This document shows positions 8,474 to 16,172 of a DNA stretch of 26,707 nt, piece by piece; position 1 is the first letter of the stretch, and each line of letters opens with the position of its first letter. This stretch comes from Clostridiaceae bacterium (lineage in GTDB: Bacteria; Bacillota; Clostridia; Oscillospirales; Acutalibacteraceae). Both the position numbers and the translations under genes were made by a program. The stretch is from assembly GCA_016293225.1 (NCBI GenBank), contig JAEDEQ010000018.1:1-26707 (forward strand). The letters run 5' to 3'. The notes beneath the pieces are model-generated. The model was not told the DNA's origin and made no database searches. It saw nothing but the letters and a program-made list of their open reading frames with translations.

Positions 8474-8529
8474 AAAAGCTATAATTTACATCAGAGCCAA
8501 AACGCTTTTTTGTAATTTATAGCTTTTTT
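8474..8529 (+). terminator. Terminator after hydrolase 1
   Basis: A 17-bp stem with one mismatch (arms 8474-8490 and 8511-8527, AAAAGCTATAA...TTACA type) surrounds a 20-base loop and ends in a run of six T. It lies 60 bases after the hydrolase 1 stop. The stem is AT-rich and the loop long, so it may be only moderately efficient. Confidence 0.6.
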
Positions 8530-8543
8530 ATATTGTTTTATAA

Positions 8544-8589
8544 AAACATCTTGAAACATCTTGAAAAAGGGCGGCTTCAGGAATATAAT
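8544..8589 (+). promoter_or_regulatory. Promoter of hydrolase 2 with tandem operator-like repeat
   Basis: TTGAAA (8561-8566) and TATAAT (8584-8589) are separated by 17 bases. The -35 overlaps a perfect tandem repeat, AAACATCTTG twice at 8544-8563, with a period of 10 bases, about one helical turn. Such spacing is typical of binding sites for tandem dimers of winged-helix regulators. This is the only site in the window with this repeat. The regulator is unknown. Confidence 0.7.
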
Positions 8590-8640
8590 AGCAATATAAT
8601 TTGAGACATTTGTCCATCAGTTTTAAAGGAGAATTTGAAG

Positions 8641-10098
8641 ATGAAAAAAGCTTTAGCACTGTTTCTTGCGCTGGTAATGATTTTTTCGTTACCGGCAGTC
8701 GCCTTTGCGTCAAGCGAAAATAACGCAGAAATTACCGACCACGACCCGGTTGTCCTTGTCCGCGGAATGGACTTTACTAACGTAAAGCTCAATCCGGGAA
8801 CAGCCGACGAAAAACAGATTAACGATTTCAGCGCAGAGACCATCGCTCCGGCGGTGTTAAAGGCGCTCGGCCAGTTCTTTTTCATGCAGGACAAGGACGC
8901 GGCAATAGACACCGTTATTTCCTGCGCCTACGATATGCTCAAGTTCAACTCAATGGACGAAAACGGTCTTCCCGTATACAACAGCGGCATGACCAAATAT
9001 CCCCTTTCCGCCGAGCATTACAAAAGGTTTCGTTCCGGTGAAGTCAACGAGGACGGGCTGATTCGCACTTTTGCGGAAAGCTTAGGCGAGGAGCACGCCT
9101 ATCTTGTCAATTACGACTGGAGAATTGACCCGTTCACCGTTGCCGACGAGATTGACGCCGCCGTTCAAAGGGCCGTTCAAAAAACCGGCCACAAAAAGGT
9201 CAGCCTTGTCTGCGCAAGCATGGGCGGTATCATGGCTGTTGCATACCTTGAAAAATACGGCTATGAAAACATTTCGAGAGTAATTTTCATGTCCTCAACC
9301 TTCTGCGGAACGCAGATTGCCTGCGATGTTTTAACGGGAAAGCTTTCCATCACCGCTGACGGTCTTTACAGCTATCTTATGGACTTTGTTTCGGACAACA
9401 AGCTTGGAGAAATCGGACTGAAGCTGCTCAAAAAGCTCGGTGCGTTCTCTGCTGTTACCAAAATCACCGACTATGTTATTGAAAACCGCAAGGACGACAT
9501 ATACGACCGCGTTCTCAAGCCGATATTCTGCAATATGCTTCCGCTCTGGGGTCTTGTCTGCGCCGACCATTATGAAGAAGCTATCAATTATATTTACGGC
9601 TCGAGGGAAAACGTCAATCCCGAATTTCTTAAAAAAGCGGACGCGTTGCAGGCCATGATGAAAAACCGCAACAGCCTGCTTTACGCCATGATTCAGGACG
9701 GCGTTAAGGTCAACGTTCTTTCAAACTACGGCTTCCACCTGATTCCGGTTTATGAAAGCTCCGATTTTTCCGGCGACAAAACGCTTGAGGCTTACAACAC
9801 CTCCGGCTTTGCAACGGTTGCAAAGTTCGGTCAGACACTCGGCGAAGATTACAAGGCCGCGAATCCTGCCCTGCTTTCACCGGACAGATGCGTTGACCTT
9901 TCAACCGCCATTCTGCCGGAGTATACCTATGCAATTAAAGAAGCGCCCCATGTTTCGGGCAACTACGGCTCGGACTACAACGCTTTTGTAATGTATCTGC
10001 TGAAAAACACCGGCGACTGCAAGGCAGGCTCAAATCCGCAGTACCCCCGTTTCATGGTTTCCGATTTCAACAATCAGTCGCTCAGAGCGTTTGATTGA
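8641..10098 (+). CDS. Secreted LCAT-like alpha/beta hydrolase (hydrolase 2)
   Basis: This encodes a 485-residue exported paralog of the preceding gene. A signal peptide covers residues 1-24 (LALFLALVMIFSLPAVAFAS). Shared landmarks, in order, are NPGT near the N-terminus, YDWR at 158-161, the nucleophile S193 in CASMGG, a conserved FC...LW segment near 297-303, S-G-D with D379, and H437 in APHVSGNYGS. The elbow reads C-A-S-M-G, so the first glycine of GxSxG is cysteine. Unlike hydrolase 1, it lacks the amphipathic C-terminal tail and ends SLRAFD. The ATG at 8641 is chosen because AAGGAG is nine bases upstream and the signal peptide begins there. It has its own promoter and terminator, so tandem duplication followed by divergence is likely. 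Substrate unknown. Confidence 0.8.
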   Translation: MKKALALFLALVMIFSLPAVAFASSENNAEITDHDPVVLVRGMDFTNVKLNPGTADEKQINDFSAETIAPAVLKALGQFFFMQDKDAAIDTVISCAYDMLKFNSMDENGLPVYNSGMTKYPLSAEHYKRFRSGEVNEDGLIRTFAESLGEEHAYLVNYDWRIDPFTVADEIDAAVQRAVQKTGHKKVSLVCASMGGIMAVAYLEKYGYENISRVIFMSSTFCGTQIACDVLTGKLSITADGLYSYLMDFVSDNKLGEIGLKLLKKLGAFSAVTKITDYVIENRKDDIYDRVLKPIFCNMLPLWGLVCADHYEEAINYIYGSRENVNPEFLKKADALQAMMKNRNSLLYAMIQDGVKVNVLSNYGFHLIPVYESSDFSGDKTLEAYNTSGFATVAKFGQTLGEDYKAANPALLSPDRCVDLSTAILPEYTYAIKEAPHVSGNYGSDYNAFVMYLLKNTGDCKAGSNPQYPRFMVSDFNNQSLRAFD

Positions 10099-10115
10099 TT
10101 CTGCAATATAACAGG

Positions 10116-10154
10116 CAGCCGAAAGCTCAGTCTATGCGCTTTCGGCTGTTTTTT
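10116..10154 (+). terminator. Terminator after hydrolase 2
   Basis: An 11-bp perfect stem (CAGCCGAAAGC with GCTTTCGGCTG), an 11-base loop and TTTTTT directly after form a classic intrinsic terminator 17 bases past the stop. Confidence 0.9.
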
Positions 10155-10246
10155 CACTTTTTCGGTTTCTTCTTCGGAACGGGAGTAACCCTCACAAGCT
10201 CTCTGATTACAGCAGAAACGAGAGGAGCGTTTTCAATATCGAGAAC
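10154..10246 (-). pseudogene. Possible C-terminal gene remnant
   Basis: On the minus strand a frame of 30 codons, bounded upstream by a stop at 10247-10249, reads like real protein: it contains ENAPLVSAVIRELVR and ends VTPVPKKKPKK before TGA at 10154-10156. It has no ATG, GTG or TTG at its beginning and no ribosome site. Its end abuts the hydrolase 2 terminator, the position expected for a convergent gene. It may be the tail of a gene deleted at this locus. It could also be chance, because it is very short. Confidence 0.3.
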
Positions 10247-10271
10247 TCATATATTTTTTGAATAATAACTA

Positions 10272-10300
10272 TAGTATTTGTTTCAATAATGTGGTAAAAT
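10272..10300 (+). promoter_or_regulatory. Likely promoter of the M16 peptidase operon
   Basis: TAAAAT at 10295-10300 is preceded by TGG, forming an extended -10 element. A weak -35 (TAGTAT) lies 17 bases upstream. The first gene starts at 10333. Confidence 0.45.
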
Positions 10301-10332
10301 AATTCGGAATGCTTCAATCGGGAGGAATCAAA

Positions 10333-11610
10333 ATGAATGTTACCAAAATCTGCAAAGGCGTAAAGCTCGGATATCACCGGACAAACAAGTTCAAAACAAC
10401 AACCATGTCTTTGAACATTGTTGCTCCCCTTGACTCAAAAACGAGCGAAAAGGCGCTTATTATACATCTTCTTGCGCGGACAACCAAGGCTCACCCGGCT
10501 GTTTTTGAAATGAACCGCGCACTTGCAAAGCTTTACGGCGCAATAATTTCCCCGTCCGTTACAAAATCCGGCGAAGCGCTTGTTCTGAGCCTTAACCTCG
10601 TCTGCCTTGACGACAGGTTCACGCTTGATTCAAGCCCCATTACAGAAGAATGCATCAGGCTTCTACTTTCCTGCCTTTTTGAACCGGACATTACGCCGGA
10701 CGGCTTCAGAAAGGAAAACGTTGAACGAGAGAAAAGGCTGCTTTTGCAAAAGCTTGAAAGCGAAAAGGACGACAAGCGCATTTATGCACTGGGTCGTATG
10801 TTTGAGGAAATGTGCAAGGACGAGGCGTACTCGCTCAACAAGCTCGGAACAAAAGAGGGCATTGAAAAAGCGGACGGAAAAAGCCTTTTTGAGGAATGGA
10901 AAAAGCTGCTTTTCACCTGCCCGATTCAGATAAACTATATCGGCAGAAAAAGCGAACAGGAAATTACGGATATCGTTAAGCCGTATTTTGAAAAGCTTGA
11001 GCGCAAAAGCATCATTGACGTCACCACCGAGTTCCTCACCGAAAGCTACGGCGTGAACACCGTTACGGAAAAGCAGAGCGTAAAGCAGGGCAAGCTTGTC
11101 ATAGGCTACCGCGCAGGTATGACCTACAGCATGGACAACTACGCCGCCCTCAAGGTCATGACAGCAATTTTCGGTTCGGGTACTTTTTCAAAGCTGTTCA
11201 TGAACGTGCGCGAAAAAATGAGCCTTTGCTATTATTGCAGCGCGTCGCTCATCAACTCAAAGGGCGTCATCGCCGTCCAGAGCGGCGTTGAAACCGAAAA
11301 CGCAAAAAAAGCCCTTGACGCAATAGATCACGAGCTTGACGAGGTTCGAAACGGCAACTTTACGGACGAAACGCTTGAACAGGCAAAGCTTGCGCTCTGC
11401 GACACTCTCCACTCGGTTGAGGACGCGGCGGACGAGGTTGACTCCTGGTTCAAGGCGTACTGCGCTTCGGGTGAATTCTTCACACCGGACGAAATTTCAC
11501 TTCTTATTAAAAAGGTCAGCCGCGAGGAAATTGTTGTTGCGGCGTCAATGGTGACAAAGGACACCGTGTTTATCCTTGAAAGCAACGGGGAGGAAAGCAA
11601 AGATGAATAA
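10333..11610 (+). CDS. ymfF: M16-family peptidase-like protein, YmfF type (no zinc motif)
   Basis: This encodes a 425-residue cytoplasmic protein with the two-lobed M16 (insulinase/processing peptidase) fold. The N-terminal lobe lacks HxxEH; the corresponding helix reads IIHLLARTTKAHP, so it is probably catalytically inactive. The C-terminal lobe has the inactive-domain pattern, including FGSGTFSKLFMNVREKMSLCYY. The ATG at 10333 is supported by GGGAGGA seven bases upstream; an earlier in-frame ATG has no such site. It overlaps the next gene by eight bases, and that partner carries the metal site, so the two products likely form a heterodimer. Annotation pipelines name such pairs YfmF/YfmH and link them to EF-P modification in Bacillus; whether that applies here is unknown. 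Confidence 0.85.
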   Translation: MNVTKICKGVKLGYHRTNKFKTTTMSLNIVAPLDSKTSEKALIIHLLARTTKAHPAVFEMNRALAKLYGAIISPSVTKSGEALVLSLNLVCLDDRFTLDSSPITEECIRLLLSCLFEPDITPDGFRKENVEREKRLLLQKLESEKDDKRIYALGRMFEEMCKDEAYSLNKLGTKEGIEKADGKSLFEEWKKLLFTCPIQINYIGRKSEQEITDIVKPYFEKLERKSIIDVTTEFLTESYGVNTVTEKQSVKQGKLVIGYRAGMTYSMDNYAALKVMTAIFGSGTFSKLFMNVREKMSLCYYCSASLINSKGVIAVQSGVETENAKKALDAIDHELDEVRNGNFTDETLEQAKLALCDTLHSVEDAADEVDSWFKAYCASGEFFTPDEISLLIKKVSREEIVVAASMVTKDTVFILESNGEESKDE

Positions 11611-12871
11611 GAAATATATCAAAAACGACCTGCTTTCGGACGGCTATTATGAGATTGACCACGACAGCGGACTTAAAATTTTCGTCATGGAAAAGCCCGA
11701 ATACACCGGAGCTTTCGCAATGTTCGGAACAAAGTACGGCTCAATCGACACCTGCTTCAGACTTGAAAACGAAAAAGACTTTACCTGCGTTCCGGAGGGC
11801 ATTGCACACTTCCTTGAACACAAGCTGTTTGAAAGCGAGGAGCTTGACGCCTTTGAGCTTTTTGCAAAAACGGGAGCAAACGCCAACGCTTTCACCTCCT
11901 TTGACCGCACCTGCTACCTCTTCTCCTGCAGCAGTAACTTTGAAAAATCGCTTGAAATCCTGCTTGACTTTGTCAAAAAGCCGTATTTCACCGAGCAGAC
12001 CGTTCAAAAGGAGCAGGGAATCATCGGTCAGGAGATAAGAATGTATCAGGACGACCCGGACTGGCAGACGCTTTTCAATCTTCTGCGTGGGCTTTATAAA
12101 AACAACCCCGTCAGAATTGACATTGCAGGAACGATTGAGTCGATTGCAGAAATCAACGCAAAGCTCCTTTACGGCTGCTACAATACCTTCTACAACCTTT
12201 CAAACATGGCTCTTGCCGTTGCCGGCAACGTCAGCGCCGAAAAGGTACTCGAAATTGCCGACAGAGTTCTTCCGAAAGAAAAGAAGGTCAGCTTTGAGCA
12301 AATCATTCCGACAGAGGACGAAAGTGTTGTTACCGCATACACAGAGGAAAAACTCGGCGTTGATATTACAAAATTTGCGCTCGGCTTCAAGGAGAGTCAC
12401 TCCACTCCCCTGCGCACGCCGAAAGAACTTGCCTGCATGAATCTTGCGCTCGGCATAATTGCCGGAAAGGTTTCGGGTCTTTATTGCAGACTGCTTGAAG
12501 AAGGTCTTATTAACCAGTCGTTCGGCACGGAGTATTTCACCGGACGCGGCTTTGCCGTTCCGATTTTCACCGGCGAAAGCAATGACCCGAAAAAGGTCAG
12601 AGACGAAATTATTCTTGAAATCAAAAGACTGCGCGAAAACGGCGTTACGGACGAGGACTTTGAAACGGTCAGAAAACGCCGCTATGGTCTTGAGGTTCTC
12701 GGCTTTAACGAAACGGAGAACCTTGCAAACGCACTGATTGATTCCTACTTTGGCAATTTCGGTCTTTTTGACACCGTTGAGGCATACAAAACCGTTACAA
12801 AAGAGGAGGTTGAAGAAACGCTCCGAACACATTTTGACGAAAATAACTGCTGCCTGTCGGTGGTGAAGTGA
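11603..12871 (+). CDS. ymfH: M16-family zinc peptidase, YmfH type
   Basis: This encodes a 422-residue M16 metallopeptidase. The inverted zinc motif HxxEH is present as HFLEH, with ligands H69 and H73 and catalytic E72; E144 in GIIGQEI is the expected third ligand. The N-terminal lobe also has the typical NANAFTSFDRTCYLFSC segment, and the C-terminal lobe contains LLEEGLINQSFGTEY. The ATG at 11603 has GGGGAGG nine bases upstream and lies inside the end of the previous gene, indicating translational coupling. With its inactive partner it should form a closed chamber for unfolded peptides. Related pairs also mature small peptides, but no precursor peptide gene is evident immediately nearby. Confidence 0.9.
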   Translation: MNKKYIKNDLLSDGYYEIDHDSGLKIFVMEKPEYTGAFAMFGTKYGSIDTCFRLENEKDFTCVPEGIAHFLEHKLFESEELDAFELFAKTGANANAFTSFDRTCYLFSCSSNFEKSLEILLDFVKKPYFTEQTVQKEQGIIGQEIRMYQDDPDWQTLFNLLRGLYKNNPVRIDIAGTIESIAEINAKLLYGCYNTFYNLSNMALAVAGNVSAEKVLEIADRVLPKEKKVSFEQIIPTEDESVVTAYTEEKLGVDITKFALGFKESHSTPLRTPKELACMNLALGIIAGKVSGLYCRLLEEGLINQSFGTEYFTGRGFAVPIFTGESNDPKKVRDEIILEIKRLRENGVTDEDFETVRKRRYGLEVLGFNETENLANALIDSYFGNFGLFDTVEAYKTVTKEEVEETLRTHFDENNCCLSVVK

Positions 12872-12926
12872 AAAGCGGTACAATAATTTACACCGATACC
12901 GGCTGCAATTTCAAGGAGGTGCTTTT

Positions 12927-13166
12927 GTGAATAATGAAGAATACATTAAAAATTCAAACGAGCTTGAGTTTGCCTTGTTCTGCATTGAAAGTATCGCCGA
13001 AAAAGCAGGAGTCGGCGCAAAAAAGGTTTATGACGCCCTTGCAAAAAAGAGCAATATTCTTCAAAGCTATATCGTTCCCTGCTATGACATTCTGCACACC
13101 CAGGGAAAAGAGTATATCGTTGAAGACATTCTCTGCGTTATGAAAGAGAAGGGAGTTTATATATGA
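12927..13166 (+). CDS. DUF3791-family small protein, first gene of an ART-like cassette
   Basis: This encodes a 79-residue acidic, mostly helical protein. The C-terminal part YDILHTQGKEYIVEDIL matches the DUF3791 pattern, in which a conserved His-containing turn is followed by YIVEDI. The start is GTG at 12927, with AAGGAGGT upstream at seven-base spacing. Its TGA overlaps the ATG of the DUF3990 gene (ATGA), so the two are translationally coupled. The position directly before a putative toxin enzyme suggests an antitoxin or accessory role; this is inference. It follows ymfH by 55 bp with no visible terminator, so cotranscription with the M16 genes is possible. Confidence 0.8.
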   Translation: MNNEEYIKNSNELEFALFCIESIAEKAGVGAKKVYDALAKKSNILQSYIVPCYDILHTQGKEYIVEDILCVMKEKGVYI

Positions 13167-13633
13167 AAGTATATCACGGCTCATATGCTGAAATTAAAGC
13201 TCCCGACCTTGCTCACTCAAGAAAGAACGTTGATTTCGGCCGTGGATTTTATGTCACGCCTATATATGAGCAAGCCGAAAAATGGTGCAGAAAATTTATG
13301 AAAAAAAATGAAAGCGGCGTTGTTTCGATCTATGATTTCGATGAACAGGCGCTTTCTGCGTTAAAAACGCTCCGCTTTGAGTCATACAGCGAAAGCTGGC
13401 TCAATTTCATTTTGTCCTGCCGCAGCGGCAGCGATAAAAGCGATTACGACCTTGTTATCGGCGGCGTTGCAAACGACAAGGTGTTCAACACGGTTGAGCT
13501 TTATTTTGACGGACTTATAGACAAAGCAGAAGCGCTCAAAAGGCTGAGATTTGAAAAGCCGAATTTGCAGCTTTGCTTTCGCAGCGAAAAAGCGCTTGAA
13601 TTTTTGAAGTTTGAAAGGAGCGTAAAATTATGA
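13163..13633 (+). CDS. DUF3990-family protein, putative ADP-ribosyltransferase-fold enzyme
   Basis: This encodes a 156-residue cytoplasmic protein of the DUF3990 family, which is thought to belong to the ADP-ribosyltransferase fold. The order of motifs fits: VYHGS with H5 at the start of strand 1, then VDFGRGFYVT with Y30, a central YSESWLNFI (75-83), then YDLVIGGVANDKVF (95-108), and NLQLCFRSEKALEFL (134-148) with Q136 at the third catalytic position. This would be an H-Y-Q-type active site instead of H-Y-E. There is no signal peptide. It overlaps both neighbours by four bases. The target is unknown; a toxin or defence effector is plausible but unproven. Confidence 0.8.
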   Translation: MKVYHGSYAEIKAPDLAHSRKNVDFGRGFYVTPIYEQAEKWCRKFMKKNESGVVSIYDFDEQALSALKTLRFESYSESWLNFILSCRSGSDKSDYDLVIGGVANDKVFNTVELYFDGLIDKAEALKRLRFEKPNLQLCFRSEKALEFLKFERSVKL

Positions 13634-13848
13634 ACGCAAATCCTGTTCTTCTCCAGAAAAAGTACGCAAGAATAATTGAAGCTTTTTCAAAAAGGGAGGG
13701 CATAACGCTCGGTGAAGCGCTCGGTTTTTTTTATCATTCCGAAACCTACGACCTCATGAGCAAAGGTATTTCCGATATGCATTGCATGAGCGACGCCTAT
13801 CTTGTTGAAGACCTTGAAAACGAATATGCAAAAAACAACTGTAAATAG
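13630..13848 (+). CDS. Second DUF3791-like small protein of the ART-like cassette
   Basis: This encodes a 72-residue acidic helical protein. Its C-terminal part, ISDMHCMSDAYLVEDLE, parallels DILHTQGKEYIVEDIL of the first cassette gene: Asp, then His, a Tyr, and a VED triad at matching spacing. The two small proteins are therefore probably distant relatives flanking the ART-like gene. The ATG overlaps the DUF3990 stop (ATGA), with AAAGGAG upstream. It ends 16 bp before topB. Function unknown; an antitoxin-like or target-recognition role is possible. Confidence 0.75.
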   Translation: MNANPVLLQKKYARIIEAFSKREGITLGEALGFFYHSETYDLMSKGISDMHCMSDAYLVEDLENEYAKNNCK

Positions 13849-13864
13849 ATAAGGAGAAAAACTT

Positions 13865-16030
13865 ATGTCTAAAGCACTTGTCCTTGCGGAAAAGCCGTCC
13901 GTTGCGCGCGATATTGCACGGGTTCTCGGCGCAAAAAGGAGCGCAGACGGCTTCATTGAGGGCGACAAATACGTTATAACCTGGGCGCTCGGTCACCTTG
14001 TTACCCTTGCAGACCCCGACGCCTACGACGAAAAATACAAAGCGTGGCGGCTTGAGGATCTGCCGATGCTGCCGGAAAAAATGAAGCTTGTTGTAATCAA
14101 GCAAACCTCAAAGCAGTACCGCACCGTTTCAAAGCTTATGGGCAGAGCGGATATCGACCGCCTTATCATTGCAACGGACGCCGGGCGCGAGGGAGAGCTT
14201 GTTGCCCGTTGGATAATGATGAAAGCTCACTTCAAAAAGCCTGCGTTCCGCCTGTGGATTTCCTCGCAGACCGACAGGGCGATTAAGGAGGGCTTTTCAA
14301 AGCTCAGACCGGCAAAGGAATACGACAACCTTTACTTTTCCGCGCAGGCAAGAGCCGAGGCGGACTGGCTTGTCGGGCTGAATGTTACAAGGGCGCTGAC
14401 CTGCCGCTTCAACGCTCAGCTTTCCGCCGGAAGGGTTCAGACCCCCACCCTTGCGCTCATTGTTAAACGTGAGGAGGAGATACTCGCCTTTAAGCCGAAG
14501 GATTATTTTACGCTCCAGGCGTTGTTCAAGGGCTTTTCCGCAACCTTCCGTGATTCAAAAAACAACACCCGTTTTTCGGACAGAGCCTTTGTTGAGGGTA
14601 TTCAGAAATCGCTTTCCGGAAAGAATGCTGTTGTTTCAAAGCTTGAAAAAGCGGCAAAAAAGCAGGCTCCGCCCGCCGCCTACGACCTGACGGAGCTTCA
14701 GCGCGATGCAAACAAAAAGTTCGGCTACTCCGCAAAGCAGACGCTTTCACTCATGCAAAGCCTTTATGAGCGCCACAAGGTTCTCACCTACCCGAGAACG
14801 GATTCAAGGTACATAACGGACGACATTGTTGCAACCATTCCGGAAAGACTGCGTTCCGTTGCTCAGGGACCTTACCAAAAAGCGGCAATGACGCTTTACC
14901 GCAAGCCGCTTTCAACAAAGTACATTGTCAACAACGCAAAGGTCACCGACCACCACGCCATTATTCCGACCGAACAGCCGGCAAACTTTTCAAAGCTCAC
15001 TTTTGACGAAAGGAACATCTATGACCTTGTTGTCAAGCGCTTTCTTGCTGTTCTTTCCGACCCGTGCGAATATGACGAGGTCAAGGTTACGCTTGATATC
15101 TCCGGCAAAAGTTTTTATGCAAAAGGTAAGGTTATCAAAAAGGACGGCTGGAAGGAGATTTACGGCTCAGCAACGGACGAGGAGGACGAGGACGCGGAGA
15201 TTAAAAGCCAGAAGCTTCCGGAACTGAAGCAGGGCATGACTCTCCCGGTGCTGAACACAAAAATCGTCACCGGGAAAACAAGACCGCCTGCGCGCTATAC
15301 GGAGGCCACCCTCCTTTCCGCAATGGAGAATCCCTCAAAGCAGATTGCGGATAAAAAGCTAAAGGCTATCATTGAAACCACGAGCGGACTCGGTACACCG
15401 GCAACAAGAGCGGACATCATTGAAAAGCTTTTTGACAACTTTTCCATTGAGCGTGTCGGAAAGGAAATTCACCCGACGGCAAAGGGAAAACAGCTCATAC
15501 GCATTGTTCCGCCCGACCTCAAAAGCGCCGAGCTTACCGCGCAATGGGAGCAGCAGCTGCAAAACATCAGCAAAGGCACGGGCAGCATGAAAAAATTCAT
15601 CGGAGAAATGCGCGACTATTCAACAAAGCTTGTTTCAATGGTGATTGCAAGCAACGCGCAGTATACGCACGACAACGCAACAAAGGAAAAATGCCCCGTC
15701 TGCGGAAAATACCTGCTTGAGGTCAACGGCAAAAAGGGTAAAATGCTTGTTTGCCAGGACAGGGAGTGCGGCTACCGCAAGGGATTGACCCAGACCACGA
15801 ACGCACGCTGTCCCGAATGCCACAAAAAGCTTGAGCTTCGCGGCGAGGGAGAAAAGCGCATCTTCGCCTGCGTTTGCGGCTACAGAGAAAAGCTTTCCGA
15901 CTTCAACAAGCGCAAAGCCTCCGACGGCGCCGGAAAGTACGACGTAATAAATTACATGAAAAAGCAGGAACGGGAGAAAGAACCGCAAAACAATGCAATG
16001 GCCGACCTGCTCAAGGGCTGGTTTGATTAA
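13865..16030 (+). CDS. topB: DNA topoisomerase III (type IA) with two C-terminal zinc ribbons
   Basis: This encodes a 721-residue type IA topoisomerase that relaxes and decatenates DNA by single-strand passage. The TOPRIM domain has E9 in LAEKPSVA and ATDAGREGE at 103-111. The active-site tyrosine is Y309 in LTYPRTDSRY. The catalytic core continues to about 600, with the conserved TSGLGTPATRADIIE segment. The tail has two four-cysteine ribbons: C610/C613/C630/C635 and C649/C652/C669/C671. The ATG has AAGGAG upstream. The gene begins 16 bp after the DUF3990 cassette, so it is probably cotranscribed. Family assignment is secure; several related TopB copies are common in Clostridia. Confidence 0.95.
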   Translation: MSKALVLAEKPSVARDIARVLGAKRSADGFIEGDKYVITWALGHLVTLADPDAYDEKYKAWRLEDLPMLPEKMKLVVIKQTSKQYRTVSKLMGRADIDRLIIATDAGREGELVARWIMMKAHFKKPAFRLWISSQTDRAIKEGFSKLRPAKEYDNLYFSAQARAEADWLVGLNVTRALTCRFNAQLSAGRVQTPTLALIVKREEEILAFKPKDYFTLQALFKGFSATFRDSKNNTRFSDRAFVEGIQKSLSGKNAVVSKLEKAAKKQAPPAAYDLTELQRDANKKFGYSAKQTLSLMQSLYERHKVLTYPRTDSRYITDDIVATIPERLRSVAQGPYQKAAMTLYRKPLSTKYIVNNAKVTDHHAIIPTEQPANFSKLTFDERNIYDLVVKRFLAVLSDPCEYDEVKVTLDISGKSFYAKGKVIKKDGWKEIYGSATDEEDEDAEIKSQKLPELKQGMTLPVLNTKIVTGKTRPPARYTEATLLSAMENPSKQIADKKLKAIIETTSGLGTPATRADIIEKLFDNFSIERVGKEIHPTAKGKQLIRIVPPDLKSAELTAQWEQQLQNISKGTGSMKKFIGEMRDYSTKLVSMVIASNAQYTHDNATKEKCPVCGKYLLEVNGKKGKMLVCQDRECGYRKGLTQTTNARCPECHKKLELRGEGEKRIFACVCGYREKLSDFNKRKASDGAGKYDVINYMKKQEREKEPQNNAMADLLKGWFD

Positions 16031-16078
16031 TTGCACAAATATTTGTTACATTTTTTGTGAAAATTTCTGCTTTAGGGC

Positions 16079-16107
16079 TTGAAAAAATTCCCCTCTTGTT
16101 ATAAAAT
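16079..16107 (+). promoter_or_regulatory. Promoter of the pgk-tpiA operon
   Basis: TTGAAA and TAAAAT are separated by 17 bases, 65 bases upstream of the pgk ATG. No strong terminator for topB is evident in the 48 bases before it; only a short CACAAA/TTTGTG inverted pair is present at about 16034-16060. Confidence 0.65.
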
Positions 16108-16172
16108 GTCTGTTGATTGGAAACAATTACTGATATTACTATCTATATTATAAAACGAAAGGAAAGAACCAA

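Noticed and set aside
12200..12883. Minus-strand frame (227 codons) opposite the YmfH gene
   Set aside because: Antisense to a clear M16 peptidase; composition is what reverse reading of that gene gives.
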